NCBI GenBank assembly: GCA_033032175.1
Contig: CM065318.1
Span: forward strand, 15,996,001-16,060,000
DNA: 64,000 nucleotides
Direction: 5' to 3'
Source of the DNA: Saturnia japonica
Taxonomy: Eukaryota > Arthropoda > Insecta > Lepidoptera > Saturniidae
Positions within the stretch are counted from its first letter, which is position 1. Every line of letters starts with the position of its first letter. Position numbers and translations under genes: made by a program. A model generated the notes under the pieces. It did not search any database and was not told the origin of the DNA. It was given only the letters and a program-made list of their open reading frames with translations. Of the stretch, positions 44,120 through 55,970 are shown piece after piece.

Positions 44120-44345
44120 CAGTTTATACCAAGCCTTATATCAGGTACAGATAGACGTGTGTTCGAAACTCTGCAATCAGCCTAAGCATTCGTTGAAGGA
44201 AAACAACGTGATAAGGTATTTTCAAATGCCTGTATGGCTAGCTACCACATTAAACTTGAAAATTCGTCGCCAAGCACCCTTTAAGCTTGTTCCAGCAGCT
44301 GCACTTAAGATCAACTCTTTCCACATTCACATTATTATCATTGTT
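44120..44345 (+). repeat. SINE family 1, copy
   Basis: TCGTTGAAGGAAAACAACGT, AAATTCGTCGCCAAGCACCC and TTCCAGCAGCTGCACTTAAG in SINE order. Box B eroded to TGTTCGAAACTC. Confidence 0.6.
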
Positions 44346-44591
44346 AGCTTTAACTCCACCATGTCATCATTTGTACCTTGTAATAATGGCGCCAAAAGAA
44401 TTTTGAAGTTCATAAATCAATTTCGAGATTTGACTCTTTTATGACTCTACACGTGATCATAACTTACATATTAATATATTCCGAAAATCCAATAAAAACC
44501 AATATTTTGTTATCCAAAAAATTAAAATCCAAAAACAATTATTTAATGTATTTGTGCACACGCCTTCTTTAGTGAAATTGTAGAGCGTTTG

Positions 44592-44717
44592 TTCGAGTCA
44601 ACTCGAGACAAAAAGGCGGGTTTTTATCTTGCTCAAAAAATCAGCATTGCCATACAACGCGGCAATGCTGCTATTATGTTGGGCACACTACGTAGTAGCC
44701 CCATATTAGACCTTTAA
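44592..44717 (+). pseudogene. Short transposon-ORF-like remnant
   Basis: Open reading of 41 codons to TAA 44715-44717 holding LAQKISIAIQRGNAAIMLGT. I recall such an IQRGNAA tail from repetitive moth ORFs but cannot name the element. No neighbouring domain is recognisable. Confidence 0.3.
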
Positions 44718-45564
44718 TTAGATTTTATTAGTATAGTATCTTATTTTAGATTAATCTAATCTTATTTTATTTATATTATCTTTTACCTTTATTACGTTAA
44801 TTTTAACTCCTTTTTATGTATCTGGATATTTCCAGATCCAAAAACTTACAAAGTTGAAATTAATTAAACCACTTATGAAATATTTTTTGATAATTCAACC
44901 TCTCAGAGTGTGATGGTGTTGAAAATTTGTATAGAAATCCTAAATCACTAAAGTCGAAGATTCGATTTTTTGTATCTTACCTCTCGTATAAACTTAATGA
45001 AAGCGTTTTAATATTGTTAGATGATTTGATTTTGGTGACACATCTATTATTTCAAGGAAAAAACTTATTAATTAGATTATTGAACGTGCAATATCTATTC
45101 CACAGTTAAAACAAAAACTTTTTGTAATTGTAAATTGCACACCATTAAAACCTCTAAAGCGTATAAAAGTGTTGGAAAATTTGAGCTTTAGATTTATAGT
45201 AAAAAAAAAGTTAAAAAATTGTAAAAAACATAACATGAAAAAGAAACTTTTGGTGATTTAAAATTTCCCCTACAATGTTACATGCGAGTTGTTAGTGTGG
45301 AACGAAAGTTGAAAACTGTGTCTGAAGTTTGTTTATGATTTATCATTTGCTTTGTTACAATAGCTAATATTATTCTGACAATATGTTGATTTTATGTTAA
45401 TTCTAGTTCTCTTGCACGTTGATGGGTTTGGTTTAGATTTAGGAAAATAATATCTATGTATTGTTCTCAATCGTGTTTTTTTTTTCTTTCTCTTAATATT
45501 TTATTATAATTAATTATCCACACACTATTTCAAAAATCAAGTTTCCCATAACCATTATATAAAT
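44718..45564. other. AT-rich gene-free stretch
   Basis: Nothing recognisable. Confidence 0.4.
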
Positions 45565-45889
45565 ACGTGAAGCAAAAACTTTGTACCCCTTTTTAAGCGA
45601 ATTGCGTGCACGGAAGACTGTGAGATTTGGCATAGTTAAAGTTTATATGGAGAAGGAGTGCAGAAAACTATAATTTTTTTATAATATCTGTTAAATACTA
45701 ATATATTAAATTAAATAAATTAATACTGCGAATCCTAACCACCCAAAATATTGACATTGCCACTCAAGTGAAAAGTGTCAGCAAATGATATAATATTCAT
45801 TGTTTAGGTTCATACTGCAAATTTAAAAAAAAAAATAGCCTATGATTAAAAAGTCGCTGGTCGAATTTCGATCATTGGGCGACCGCTAG
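45565..45889 (+). repeat. Dispersed repeat family A with CTAG end
   Basis: AGATTTGGCATAGTTAAAGT and TATGGAGAAGGAGTGCAGAA, then GTCGCTGGTCGAATTTCGAT and GGGCGACCGCTAG followed by T. A GTCGC...GCGAC hairpin precedes the border, the best evidence that family A is Helitron-like. Confidence 0.6.
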
Positions 45890-46005
45890 TAGTGATAAAT
45901 AGACAAGTAATTTAACTTATGTTATAGGTCACAAAATTTATTGGCATTCATAATAAAAATATATTCGACTAACATGTAGAAGGTGCCATCTATTAGCAAT
46001 GTTCT

Positions 46006-46290
46006 ATACCAATATTATAAAGAGAAAAGATTTGATTTTCTGTTTATTTTTTCGTTTGTTTGTAATGGATAAACTCAAAAACTACTGGACTGATTTTAAA
46101 AATTCTTTCAGCAATATAAAGCTACAGTATCAGCGAGAAACATAAGCTATATTATAATTTGAAAAATAATTTATTCCTCATACAATTTCGATAGGTAGTT
46201 TTATACAAAGTATAAAAAATTGTCTACACGGGTGCGCTGGCGATGTTTGTCGTATAAAAACAAGGGTGAACCGTGGGGCACAGTTACTTT
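46006..46290 (+). mobile_element. Short Helitron-like element
   Basis: Starts TTCTATACCAATATTATAAA, continues ACTCAAAAACTACTGGACTG, and ends GGGTGAACCGTGGGGCACAG, the same borders as the 15322-20949 family in the opposite orientation. The terminal CTAG is mutated. Confidence 0.5.
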
Positions 46291-47059
46291 TAAATAAAAT
46301 CACAGATGTTATATTGTAATTCGTTAATGTGTCAGTAATAAATTTATTGGATAGATAACTAAAATCACGTTCTTAATAGTTTGTTCGGACACGCTTTATC
46401 CGTAATTCGTCCGTCTCAACATTTGTTTGGCAGAAGTATTCTATTACATCATACAATATTTTCGCTTAACCCATCAATTATTATATTATAAGAAACATAA
46501 ATTATTGTACTATAATTAAGGATCACCGATAAAAGAGCTGAGAACTTACGGGTGCCAAGTTCCATAGCTGTTTCTTTAATTATAGCTGTAGAAATGTACA
46601 TACTTGAATTCATTTACAAAACAATTCATTATTTTCTTTGATTTCGGATTTCTAACTTGAAAAGTATTAATTGTCAATAAACTACGACTAAAAAAGTTGA
46701 CTCCTTTAATTAGAAATTTAAGTAAATATTTAGAATATTTCTGGTAGAAACTCCGGCTCATTGTAGAATCTGAACGCACGTCGAAGGACGTGGTGTCTGA
46801 GGAAGTCGATTATCGCTTAATTTAAACTTTGAAATGTACTATAAAATTAAACACACGTTTATTGTTGCTTAATAACTTGACTTCCATAGATTGCATTAAT
46901 ACCAATTTTACATACATTTTAAGGGACCTCGAGAGCCGAAAGATTTTAAACGCGTTAAACGGAAGCGCAGTGGACAAGAGTAGTAGAGAAAATCATGTTG
47001 TGACAACCCTACTCAGCGTGGGATAAGAAAAAGGAAAATACTTTAATCAATTAACACAT
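46291..47059. other. Gene-free stretch
   Basis: Nothing recognisable. Confidence 0.4.
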
Positions 47060-47330
47060 AACATAACGTACCATCACGCCTGATTCACTGAAGGGTTAGG
47101 TAGAGATATACTTATGTACACCCACAGTTCGCCGGGTATATTTTTTGGTCTCATGTAACTGGGGGCAAGCCTATTCTCATTAATCGGGCGCAAAGCCAAA
47201 CTCCGAGCTACCACTGAAAATTTAATAGAAAAGCCCAGTAACATTTTTTTCGACCTGGGAATCAAATCCAGAACCTCGATCATAGCAGTCGCGCTTACAA
47301 CCAGCCTAGGCTAACGAATGCCTATAAATT
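47060..47330 (-). repeat. tRNA-headed SINE family 2, copy
   Basis: The reverse complement starts TAGCCTAGGCTGG (box A-like), has GATTTGATTCCCAGGTCG (box B-like), and continues to CATACCCGGCGAACTGTGGG-type tail sequence. Collinear with 49505-49740. Confidence 0.7.
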
Positions 47331-47587
47331 TTGTTACCTAAAACATAAGTCAAATTACTTGTCCATTTTTCATTATAACGAGAAACATAAGCTTTAAAAT
47401 TGTGTTTATAGATAATTAATTATCATTAAAAATTAAGGGAAAGAAAAAAGAAAAGATTAATTATAATATGTATATAGAGATTTTCTTTACCTAATAAAAC
47501 TTAGCAAATATGTTCACAATCCTAAGGTATGTAAAAATGATTTAAATTAAGTAAGTATAAATAAAATATAAATCATTATTTTAGACT

Positions 47588-47865
47588 AAAAGAGGCAGGG
47601 CATACAAAAGTTTCTTTCGAGACTCCTTTCTAATTGGGACAATCCGACTGGTGGAATACCATCACCATACAGAAGATTGATGCCAAATAACCCTGTGTTG
47701 TGTTCCTGCGATGAGTAGGGTTTCCATAGCTCCATGGAGAAGGGGGGTTGAGGTTGACAAGGCGCTAATTACCTATGGTATTACAAGTTTCCATAGGCTT
47801 AGGATAGCTTCTGACCATCAGGTGAGCCGATGTCAACAAACAATCATTTTATTTTAGGGGCATGT
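47588..47865 (+). repeat. Dispersed repeat family R, copy 4
   Basis: TAATTGGGACAATCCGACTG, GGTGGAATACCATCACCATA, AAATAACCCTGTGTTGTGTT and TGACCATCAGGTGAGCCGA in order. Confidence 0.65.
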
Positions 47866-48794
47866 TTTTGAAGTTATTTACGTATTAATCAAAGTACCAA
47901 ATTGTTAATTCCTGTCATAGAACTAACTAATTTTATCGGTCAATTTTGGAAATTCTAAAAAAATTCGATTTATCCTGTCCAAACTTAGTTATACACGACA
48001 CCAATTTGAAAGAGAAAGTAAAATTGTCTTCACAGAGTGTTCAAAAGTTAACTGCTTAAGTTGAAGTGGTGTCTGTTCTTGAAGTTTAATTTACATTGTG
48101 TATAGAGAAAATTTTAAACAAGGTAGAGTTTAAAACAAACTCTCTGCTATGACGCAAGTTCATTTTATGGTACCTACCATCTTTCAACCGTTAATTTTGT
48201 AAGTCTGTAGTGGTTTAGTTACATTTACGTAATCATTTATTTTTAACTAACTGTATTCCGTGTTAATAGAGGATTCGATCCCGGCCCTTTTTTGTTATCC
48301 CGGAATTTTGGGACTGGTCTAAAGATAATCCCGGAATCCCGGTTTAATCCCGGGATTTTAGACAGTCCATAAAAAGTCAGAGTACTATATAAAAATCTGC
48401 TTTACAATGAATTTTTATCCACAAAATAATGAAACGTTTACGTAACGTAGACGTAAGTCTACGTTTTATTTGTATTGTAAAAATAATATCTATGAAATTA
48501 TAATTAGTTTTGTCTCCAAGCCGAGTTGGCGTAAACGCAAACTAATCAAATCATCTGGAAAAACAAGATGGCTGACAAAATGTTTTCTGCGTTTCTTGTT
48601 AAGCAATGTTGTTAGAACAATTTTGAACATTTTTGGTAATCCCAAGGTTTGTCGAAATTCAGTCAAAAAATTTACGGTACTCCGCTGCTAGTACACCTGT
48701 GTAGCTAATTGTTCTCACTTTCTTTACTTGCCTATAGCTTTCACGATTGCTTGACATTCATGGTTACTGCTACGCTCCTTAACATTTTAGCGTA
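47866..48794. other. Gene-free stretch with a CCCGG-rich patch
   Basis: 48278-48362 repeats TCCCGG about six times (ATCCCGGAAT, AATCCCGGGATT). Otherwise nothing. Confidence 0.45.
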
Positions 48795-48922
48795 ATGTTA
48801 TGTAGCTTATAACCTTCTACAATAAATAGACTATAAAACGTAAATAGATATTTTCAGATTTTACTGGTAGTTATAGAGATTAGCGCGTTCAAACAAACGA
48901 TCTTTTGAGCTTTATAATATTA
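48795..48922 (-). mobile_element. Helitron 5'-end fragment
   Basis: TATAACCTTCTACAATAAAT, GGTAGTTATAGAGATTAGCG and TTTGAGCTTTATAATATTA; same family as 57189-57881, inverted and truncated. Confidence 0.5.
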
Positions 48923-48986
48923 ACCGCCCCAGCTTCGCACGGGTACAATTTATGGTGTATTTTATGTTTAAAAAACCCTGATTTAG

Positions 48987-49459
48987 GGCGGCTTGCACCA
49001 AATTACTTAAACTCGATTTAGTAAAATTAAAACTCAACTTAGGCTTAAATCTGTCAAAATTAAACCGACAATTTCGACGATTTAACTTACTAATTCTTAA
49101 TTTAACTATAAAGTGTTTCACATTTCTGTAAGGAATTTGTTACTGACAAGGAAGGAAGGAAGATACTGACAAGTGACAATATCTTCCGTTTACTTCGCCT
49201 GTCAAATTCAAAAGTGACATTAAAAACGTTTCTTTTCACGACGCTCAGTAAATATTTTCTTAATTAACAATTTTTTGAGGAAAACGAACCGTAATTACGA
49301 GTTCATTGTATTATCTATGGCTTAAACTCGGATTAGTTAAATCGAGTCAGAGAATTGATAATGCAAGACAAACTTATGCAGATTTAAGTTAAATTGAGTT
49401 TAAGGAAAAATCGAGAATTAATAAAATCTAGTTTTAGAAGCTTTTGGTGCAATCCGCCC
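48987..49459. mobile_element. PIF/Harbinger-like MITE with TTA duplication
   Basis: 473 bp. Ends are GGGCGGCTTGCACCAAA and, inward from the right, GGGCGGATTGCACCAAAAGC. TTA flanks both sides (48984-48986, 49460-49462). The arms stay complementary further in, with TTAAACTC(G/A)ATTTA motifs. The Helitron at 36620-36640 shows the same position without insert. Confidence 0.82.
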
Positions 49460-49504
49460 TTAAAGTTTATCGCTTTAATATTGACAGTTCATAGCTTCAT
49501 AACT

Positions 49505-49740
49505 GCCTCATTAGCCTAGTGGTCCTAAACGTGACTGCTATGCTAGGTTTAATTCTCAGGTCGAGCAATGTGCTATTGGGGTTTTCTATGAAATTCTCAA
49601 TAGCAACTTGCAGTTTGGCTTTGCTCCTGATTAATGGCAATTACATGGGACGTAAAACATACCCGGCAAACTGTGAGTGTATACCTCTGCCTAACACTTC
49701 GGGGATACTTGCGTGATGGTATATTATGTAACTTCATAGT
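49505..49740 (+). repeat. tRNA-headed SINE family 2, best copy
   Basis: Head CATTAGCCTAGTGGTCC (box A) and GGTTTAATTCTCAGGTCGAG (box B), then TTGCTCCTGATTAATGGC, CATACCCGGCAAACTGTGAG, CCTCTGCCTAACACTTCGGG and GCGTGATGGTAT. Pol III-type internal promoter; non-coding. Mutations suggest an old copy. Confidence 0.75.
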
Positions 49741-50404
49741 TACGAATAGTGCGCTTAGCTCGCATCGCATAATTTATCATAGGTCTTTTTAGGTGGGTTT
49801 TCTTTGGTCGTGAATAATTTTGAATTCGTGATATCTTCTACGGTATTCATTTAAATGGAAAACTGTAAAGCACAATCTTAATCTACATTAAATGGCCAAG
49901 TTAACTAACAAACTTATCTGGATAAAGATTAATACTGAATTGGAGAAAATAGCTTCACACATAACCTAATATTTATAACTACTATGTTGAAGATTAAAAT
50001 GGTTACTGTGAGTCTACCTTAAGAAATAGATAAATGACATCCCAGACTCTTTTCTAGGTTTTTAAAGAACTACAAATTTTTGAATCATTATTTTGATGTA
50101 TCTCATAAGGTCTAGCCAGCGTCAGCCATGTAAGCGCCCGAAAATCATTTTTTGACGATTTGATTACAAATAATTGAATTTTCTGTAATATACAAAAACT
50201 TAATTGAATTGTATTATATATAATTGTATATATTACCTTCTGTAAAATAATATCTAAATGTTAGTGACAACCGCATTAAAATTCGTTACGTAGTTTAAAA
50301 GATCTAAGCGTACAATAGATAGAGGACAGACAGACAGCGGGAAGCGTCTTCATTTTATACCACGTACAAAACTCGATTCATAAAACAAACTGTTCACACT
50401 TTCA

Positions 50405-50768
50405 GGTCGGATCCACTAAATACCTCCTCGATGCCCTGGACAGGTTACAGAGATGGATTGTCAACATTGTAAATGATGCAAACGTTACGAAGTTCATTGA
50501 GGCGCTTCAGTTGGCCAGGGATATTGCTTCACTGAGCATGTTCTACCGTCTGTATCATGGCGACTGTTCTGAAGAATTGTTCAACTTAATTCCCTCATCT
50601 TTCTTTCACACAAACAAGCGCTCAGCTCCGGAGACACAGCAGTACGGTAGCCTCCATCTTGACACAACCAAAAACTTTATTTACGTCAAATCTTTGCAGT
50701 ACTGTGAAGCTGTTGGGCAGTCTATTGAACAGTGTGTTCTCTTGAACAGGTGTGTAACAAACATGTGA
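50405..50768 (+). pseudogene. Non-LTR RT C-terminal remnant
   Basis: One open frame across 50405-50768: LLDALDRLQRWIVNIVND, LARDIASLSMFYRLYHGDCS and EELFNLIPSSFF. This is the segment after the RT palm in many insect LINEs (the VLDRVQRRAVRI-style and YHGECSEELF-style block). The ATG at 50511 is not a natural start. Upstream RT and the end of the ORF are missing. The frame is unusually clean for such a scrap. Confidence 0.65.
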
Positions 50769-51599
50769 CAAGTTTAATATGACAGTACCGTCAATTTGCC
50801 GTGCTTATAAAAAAAGAAAGAAAAAGAAGGAATAGTACGAATCTGTCGTGTTCAGATAATTAATTAATAGAATTTGGAAAATTACCTAAAATTGATAATT
50901 TAATGAAACTGTGATAAAAATTAAATAAATATTATATTTGAAGATCATTAAAATTATGTGTTAATTTATTTGCTATATAATTATTTTTTCATTAGTTCAT
51001 CCAAAATAATTAAAATAATAAATATGCTACATTACCAAATAAGTTTTTTATAAAACATAAATGATTCCTTAATATGAAATGATAAAAGATTAAAATAAAA
51101 ATCAACTTTTGTAATTCTCCTTCATTTTGCACAAACATCGTATCTGGCACGCACTGAATCAAATATAATCTATGAAAAACTGACCGGGTTTTCATCGATG
51201 TTTTCAGGTCATTGATTCCTTGTAAAATGTTCCATCCTCTACTAACTCTTTCTATGATTTCATACTAGATTCCAGTCGAGATTACTTTTACTACAGTATC
51301 TGAATTATGTTATGAAGGTCAGCATCAACCCGCATAAGACATACGATTTATACAAATAACGTGAGGAGAAATGTAATAAATTTGCGGAATTTATTACCAT
51401 TATTGATTTTATTCGAGGTGTAGGAATATTTGTGTGCAATTGGATCGCAATTACCATATACATGGTGATAATTCATTCAAACTGACTAACGATATTTAAT
51501 CTATACAATTAATAAAACTGAAGTGGTTGTTTCTAATATCAAAATAACAGCTATTTACTAAATTAATTTGAAAGTATATATGTTACCCATAACAAAAAA
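50769..51599. other. AT-rich gene-free stretch
   Basis: Nothing recognisable. Confidence 0.4.
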
Positions 51600-51860
51600 A
51601 AAACATTTTAATTTTTTTGTCTGCTTGTCTGTCTGTTTGTTTCCGGGTAATCCCCGAAACGGTTAGACCAATTTTGACGGAATTTTCACTGGTAGATAGC
51701 TGATCTTATATGGAGTACCTTAAGGTACTTTTATTTTAGATAAAGAATTAGCATTCTGCGCAAAATAAAAAAAAACTGGTCACAGTGAATCAATTCGGGT
51801 TCTTAAATAGCTTACGCTGAGTAAACCATAAGAGATATAGCAATTTAATTTACTAAATAA
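51600..51860 (+). repeat. Dispersed repeat family B, copy 2
   Basis: GTCTGCTTGTCTGTCTGTTT, TTTGACGGAATTTTCACTGG, TAGATAGCTGATCTTATATG and TAAACCATAAGAGATATAG, collinear with 35190-35395. Confidence 0.6.
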
Positions 51861-52551
51861 TTGGAAAACATTAAAAATACATACAAAACAAATCATCGAG
51901 AGTATATGTACATGAATGTATATGAACACCCACAAAAACCTTTTCTAATTTCTATCTTTAAAATAGCTTTAAAACGTGTGCCCGACCGATGACATTCTGT
52001 AGTCCACGTGAGCGAAGCCGCAGGCACAGCCAGTATACTATTATATCTCACTACCGTTGTCGTATACCGTGGATTGCAAGCTAATACGTCAACAGTTGTC
52101 AATGTGGTCTCAGCTTTTTTAAATATTATACCATGGCAAATTACGGCACTTTGTAAGCATAGTACTATCCAAAAACATTGACGACCATCGAGAGATCCGC
52201 AATCCATTGACGGTCACCTCTGTCATGCTGGCATACAAGTATCTAGGCAGCTGGATAAACACCAGCCGATCCAGAAACGCAACAAACTAACTACAAGACA
52301 ATTTTCTAACAAAAAATAATACCAACATCAATGATTTTGACGAGTTCTCTGGTGTATCTTCGAAGTTGAAGGTCCAATCCATATGAAATTTAAATGGGAC
52401 CACCCTTGAAGTATCCCTCTATCAAACAAAAAAAAAACCATCCAAATCGGTTCATAAACAAAGAAGTTATTTCTAAACATCTTTTAAAATAATACTTCGA
52501 ATTAAATGGAGAGTCACAGAATAACTTTGCCTTCACAATTCTTATAACTTA
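51861..52551. other. Gene-free stretch with an interspersed repeat
   Basis: 52365-52455 (AAATGGGACCACCCTTGAAG, TATCCCTCTATCAAACAAAA) matches 24880-24930 and its duplicate at 28933. No gene. Confidence 0.45.
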
Positions 52552-53015
52552 TTGTATGTTCGTAAAAACTTAGACAAGCTAGACTTTTTCAAAGATTATC
52601 ACAATGGCAATACTAGAAATAGAGATAAATTAGTCGTACCGTGTCTTAGACTTAGTGAGATAAATGTTTTTTTAGGTAATAGTGTTAATTTCTATAATAA
52701 GATTCCGAAGCACATTACTGATTTTCCGGTCAAGTTCAAGGACCATGTCAAGCTGGTTTTACTTTCAAAAGGTTTATTATAAGGTGCATCATTATGTGAA
52801 CGATAGTGATGTCTGGAAGTGACTTCCTCCTGTGCTATATAAATAAAAGTTTTTTTAGGTAATAGTGTTAGGTCCTTTAATAAGATTCCGAAGCACATTA
52901 GTGATTTTCCGGACAACAAGTTAAAGAACCATGTCAAGCTGGTTTTACCCTCAAAAGGTTATAAGGTGCATCATTATGTGAACGATAGTGATGTCTGGAA
53001 GTGACTCGCTCTCTG
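52552..53015 (+). pseudogene. CR1/jockey-like RT C-terminus with a partial tandem duplication
   Basis: NTRNRDKLVVPCLRLSEINV followed by NSVNFYNKIPKHITDFPVKF is the C-terminal signature of a common insect LINE group. The first ORF ends at 52780. The same 160-bp 3' part then recurs at 52850-53010, with changes, and ends with VHHYVNDSDVW and a stop. So the last exon-like segment was duplicated in place and the two halves have since diverged. No catalytic part remains. Confidence 0.65.
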
Positions 53016-53095
53016 TGCATCCAGTAAATTATTATTATTTTTGTATTTAACATATTAACATTTGTACAGTTGAAAAAAAGGTAAACCAGATAGAA

Positions 53096-53512
53096 TTTAT
53101 TATGGGTTCTTCTCGATTACTCGGATATTTTCCGAACCGGCAGTAGTATATTGAAATTCATAAGTGCCTTCTTAGCTCGGGCGGTCGTCGCGTTCGCAAT
53201 TAGGTCGCGATCTAATCGAATCCCTACACCTACGATTCGAGCTAACTAAATTATACACATAGGCACGTTCCCTTCCTCCTGTGTGTATTCAGTAATCGGA
53301 ATGTTTTCTACACTAACTAGCGCTAACTAACTAGCGTGAAAAAAAGAAAAAAAAAAGGTCCCTCACAGAACCTATGTACCTGTGTGGTGTGCACGTGTGT
53401 ATGCTCATACGTGTGTAGTGTTGTATGTAGGTAGCTAAGTGATGCACGTACAGTGTCACTTGTATCGCGCGGGCGGTTGCCTGACCCAAGGGTTTCACTC
53501 CGAGGAACGGAC
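53096..53512 (-). other. Jockey 3' flank, UTR boundary uncertain
   Basis: Sequence after the jockey stop codon. It includes a C/T-rich block, a TTAGCGCTAGTTAG block near 53320-53334 and, at 53105-53160, GATATTTTCCGAACCGGCAG, which resembles another moth repeat. No poly(A) end was found, so the element's 3' limit is not fixed. Confidence 0.35.
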
Positions 53513-55049
53513 CTAGGCTTGGGTTACCGCTAGAGAGGGTGGACGTGACGGGTGTGCGGGAGCGAAGTTGACCGCCCGCCCTCTGCGGAGAGAGCGGTGG
53601 TTACGCGGGCGTGGGCGCTGGCACGCTCTGTTTGGAGAGACGGATGTGTAATATTTATTCGCATTTTCGATGTGATCGTCGGGATCAATAAAAATATTGC
53701 GCGGCCGGCGTTTGCACCGGATGATCGTGGGTACCGGGACATAAGTGGCGGCTGTTTTTATTAATGGATTCGCGTGGTTCGACGCGGTGTCGAAATACGA
53801 ACGGGAAAGCTGTTTAACGTAGGCATGTATCGAAGGATGCTCCATATCTCTATGGAGATCATCGCTTCGAACATACCACGGGGCTCCGGTGAGACGATAG
53901 AGAAACCTATTCTGTATCGATTGTAACCATTTGAAACTCGACTCGGACATATGTGCGAACACGGCGCAACTGTATGTCAAAATTGGTCGAATACACGTCT
54001 TGTAGAGCGTGAGCTTATGTCGCGTGGACATTTTACTCACCGAACACAACAGAGGATGCAACCGGCCCAGGACCCACGCGGCCCTGTTCCTAACCTTACG
54101 GATGTGAGGTCTAAAAGAGAGCCTACTATCTAGGGTTACCCCTAGATATTTGGTCTCTCTTACATAAGGAATCGGATTACCGTAGAGCTCAACAGGTTTA
54201 AGCTTCCACGGTATCCGTGACGAATCCGCATCGAAGAGCATCGCGGCGCTCTTCGAGGGATTAACGGCTATTCGCCACTCGTTAAACCACTTCCCGAGAG
54301 TGGTCACGGCGCGTTGGACTTTGTGTCTGAGGTCGGATCTTTTCCTATCTGAGGCATATATGACTGTATCGTCAGCGTATAGCCCTACCTCGACCTCCGG
54401 GAGTCGAGGTAGGTCACTGACGTACAGGTTAAATAGGCTAGGAGCCAGGATCGAACCTTGGGGAACGCCTGAGCGTATTGGACGGGGCGTGGACAATTCA
54501 CCTTCCACTCTATAGCGAAAGGTGCGATCTGTTAGATATTCGCGAATTATTTTATTTAACCTATCGGGGACTTCAAAGCGATACAACTTGTAGATCAATC
54601 CCTCGTGCCAGACCTTATCAAAGGCCTTGGCCACGTCGAAAAAGACCGCAAGTGTACGGCGGGGTTTATATAATTCACCAAAATTAAATGCAACGTGCTC
54701 CGTGAGGCGGTGCACTTGATGAGTGCAAGAATATCTAGCACGGAAACCGAATTGCTCAGGCGGATAGAGGTCTTTCTCCTCTATTACTGGCTTGAGACGG
54801 TTCAGAAGGATCCGCTCGTAAATTTTCCCTAACGTATTTAGGAGACTGATCGGGCGATAGCTGTCGGGAAGCGACGCGCTCTTGCCGGGCTTACGGATAC
54901 CTATGACTATGGCCTTTTGCCAGGCGGCTGGAAAGTGGCAGTGGGCTATGGCTACATTGAAGATGCAGACCAATAGAGCTATGAGGCGATCAGGAAGAAG
55001 CCTAAGTATTTCATTCCTGATCCCGTCGGGACCTGGTGCTTTTCTAAGC
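53513..55049 (-). pseudogene. jockey-type LINE ORF2, RT to C-terminus, 5'-truncated
   Basis: Open without a stop from the 5' break at 55049 to 53513, over 500 codons. RT motifs in order: KAPGPDGIRNEILRLLPDRL, SYRPISLLNTLGKIYERIL, FFDVAKAFDKVWHEG (first catalytic Asp), GVPQGSILAPSLFNLYVSDL, YADDTVIYA (catalytic Asp pair) and TKYLGVTLDSRL. The C-terminal part has HKLTLYKTCIRPILTYSCAV and a basic, proline-rich end. In jockey this enzyme nicks target DNA and copies the element RNA onto it. The endonuclease half is missing, so it cannot move. The intact frame suggests a fairly young insertion. GC content is well above the neighbourhood. It shares the segment after KAPGPDG with 33847-33930. Confidence 0.9.
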
Positions 55050-55635
55050 TTGCCTCGGTGCCGCGCCTGAGCCGCTTAAATACCTACACTAAACGATCGT
55101 AGAAAAACCTTTAATTGTCGCTATCTTTCTCGACGTTTAGTTGCTATGCTTACTCGATGACGTAATCGAGGCGACAAGCCCTATACAAGTGTGTGTAAAC
55201 TGTGATGTTTACACAAACATGCGCCGCGGTTGTTTTATGACGCGAACATTATTTCGAAGTACTGAGAAATATGTAGTTGCTTCGAGACATTTCTGGAACA
55301 GAATTTTGTCTCTTTTTAATCGGGTTATAACAGGTCGTAACAATATATACAGGCTGATTTTGGAACACGACATGCCTAAGCGTACCTCTATAACCCATTA
55401 TAGAGGTGGGTATAATACCCATTATAACTAGTGCATTGTGTTCGCGATCCAGTTGAACACAATTATCGTATCCCACCCACCAGCATGCTTTTCCTGGACT
55501 GTAGTATTTTATGCACTATTGAGTGAAGTATAACAATTTTAGCATGCTTTTACAAAAACTATAGATCACATCTCACCAGGTCTACCAAAAAAAGGTAATA
55601 ACCAAGAAAATTCTTCCAGAAATATTTTGAAACAA
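55050..55635. other. Gene-free stretch
   Basis: 55345-55372 (ACAGGCTGATTTTGGAACAC) matches the core of the 106-bp array at 4175-4880. No gene. Confidence 0.4.
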
Positions 55636-55970
55636 TGATGACTAATGGGTAGCGTGTACGGACATCGCCTCTATTGATTCATATCTTTATCATATTGTTA
55701 AACAGTGGAACCATCTCTCAGCCAAATTGTTCCTTTCTTCTTAAAACACCGGGTCCTACAAGCGTAGCGTGAAAAACATCGCGATGAAACCATAGCATCT
55801 ATACCCGAATGGAAACCTACCACCAAGCACCTACAGGTGTGTTCCGACAGCTGCAATTGATAACCAGTCCTTCCAATAGGCTTAGTGTGAACACCTTGGG
55901 CAGCATCGTCACTTAACATCATATGAGATTATAGCCATAACGCTAAACGTATAAAGAAAGAAAGAAATAA
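55636..55970 (+). repeat. SINE family 1, copy with (GAAA)n tail
   Basis: GGGTAGCGTGTACGGACATC head, AAACATCGCGATGAAACCAT, ACCAAGCACCTACAGGTGTG, TTCCGACAGCTGCAATTGAT, and a tail CGCTAAACGTATAAAGAAAG followed by more GAAA. The middle is partly replaced by unrelated sequence. Confidence 0.65.

Larger units (their letters stand above)
48923..50380 (-). mobile_element. Second-family Helitron, split by a MITE and a SINE
   Basis: The left part (CCGCCCCAGCTTCGCACGGG, AAAAAACCCTGATTTA) continues after the MITE (AAGTTTATCGCTTTAATATT). The right end near 50270-50380 has GACAACCGCATTAAAATTCG and GACAGACAGACAGCGGGAAG. The intact relative is 36556-36776. Confidence 0.55.
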
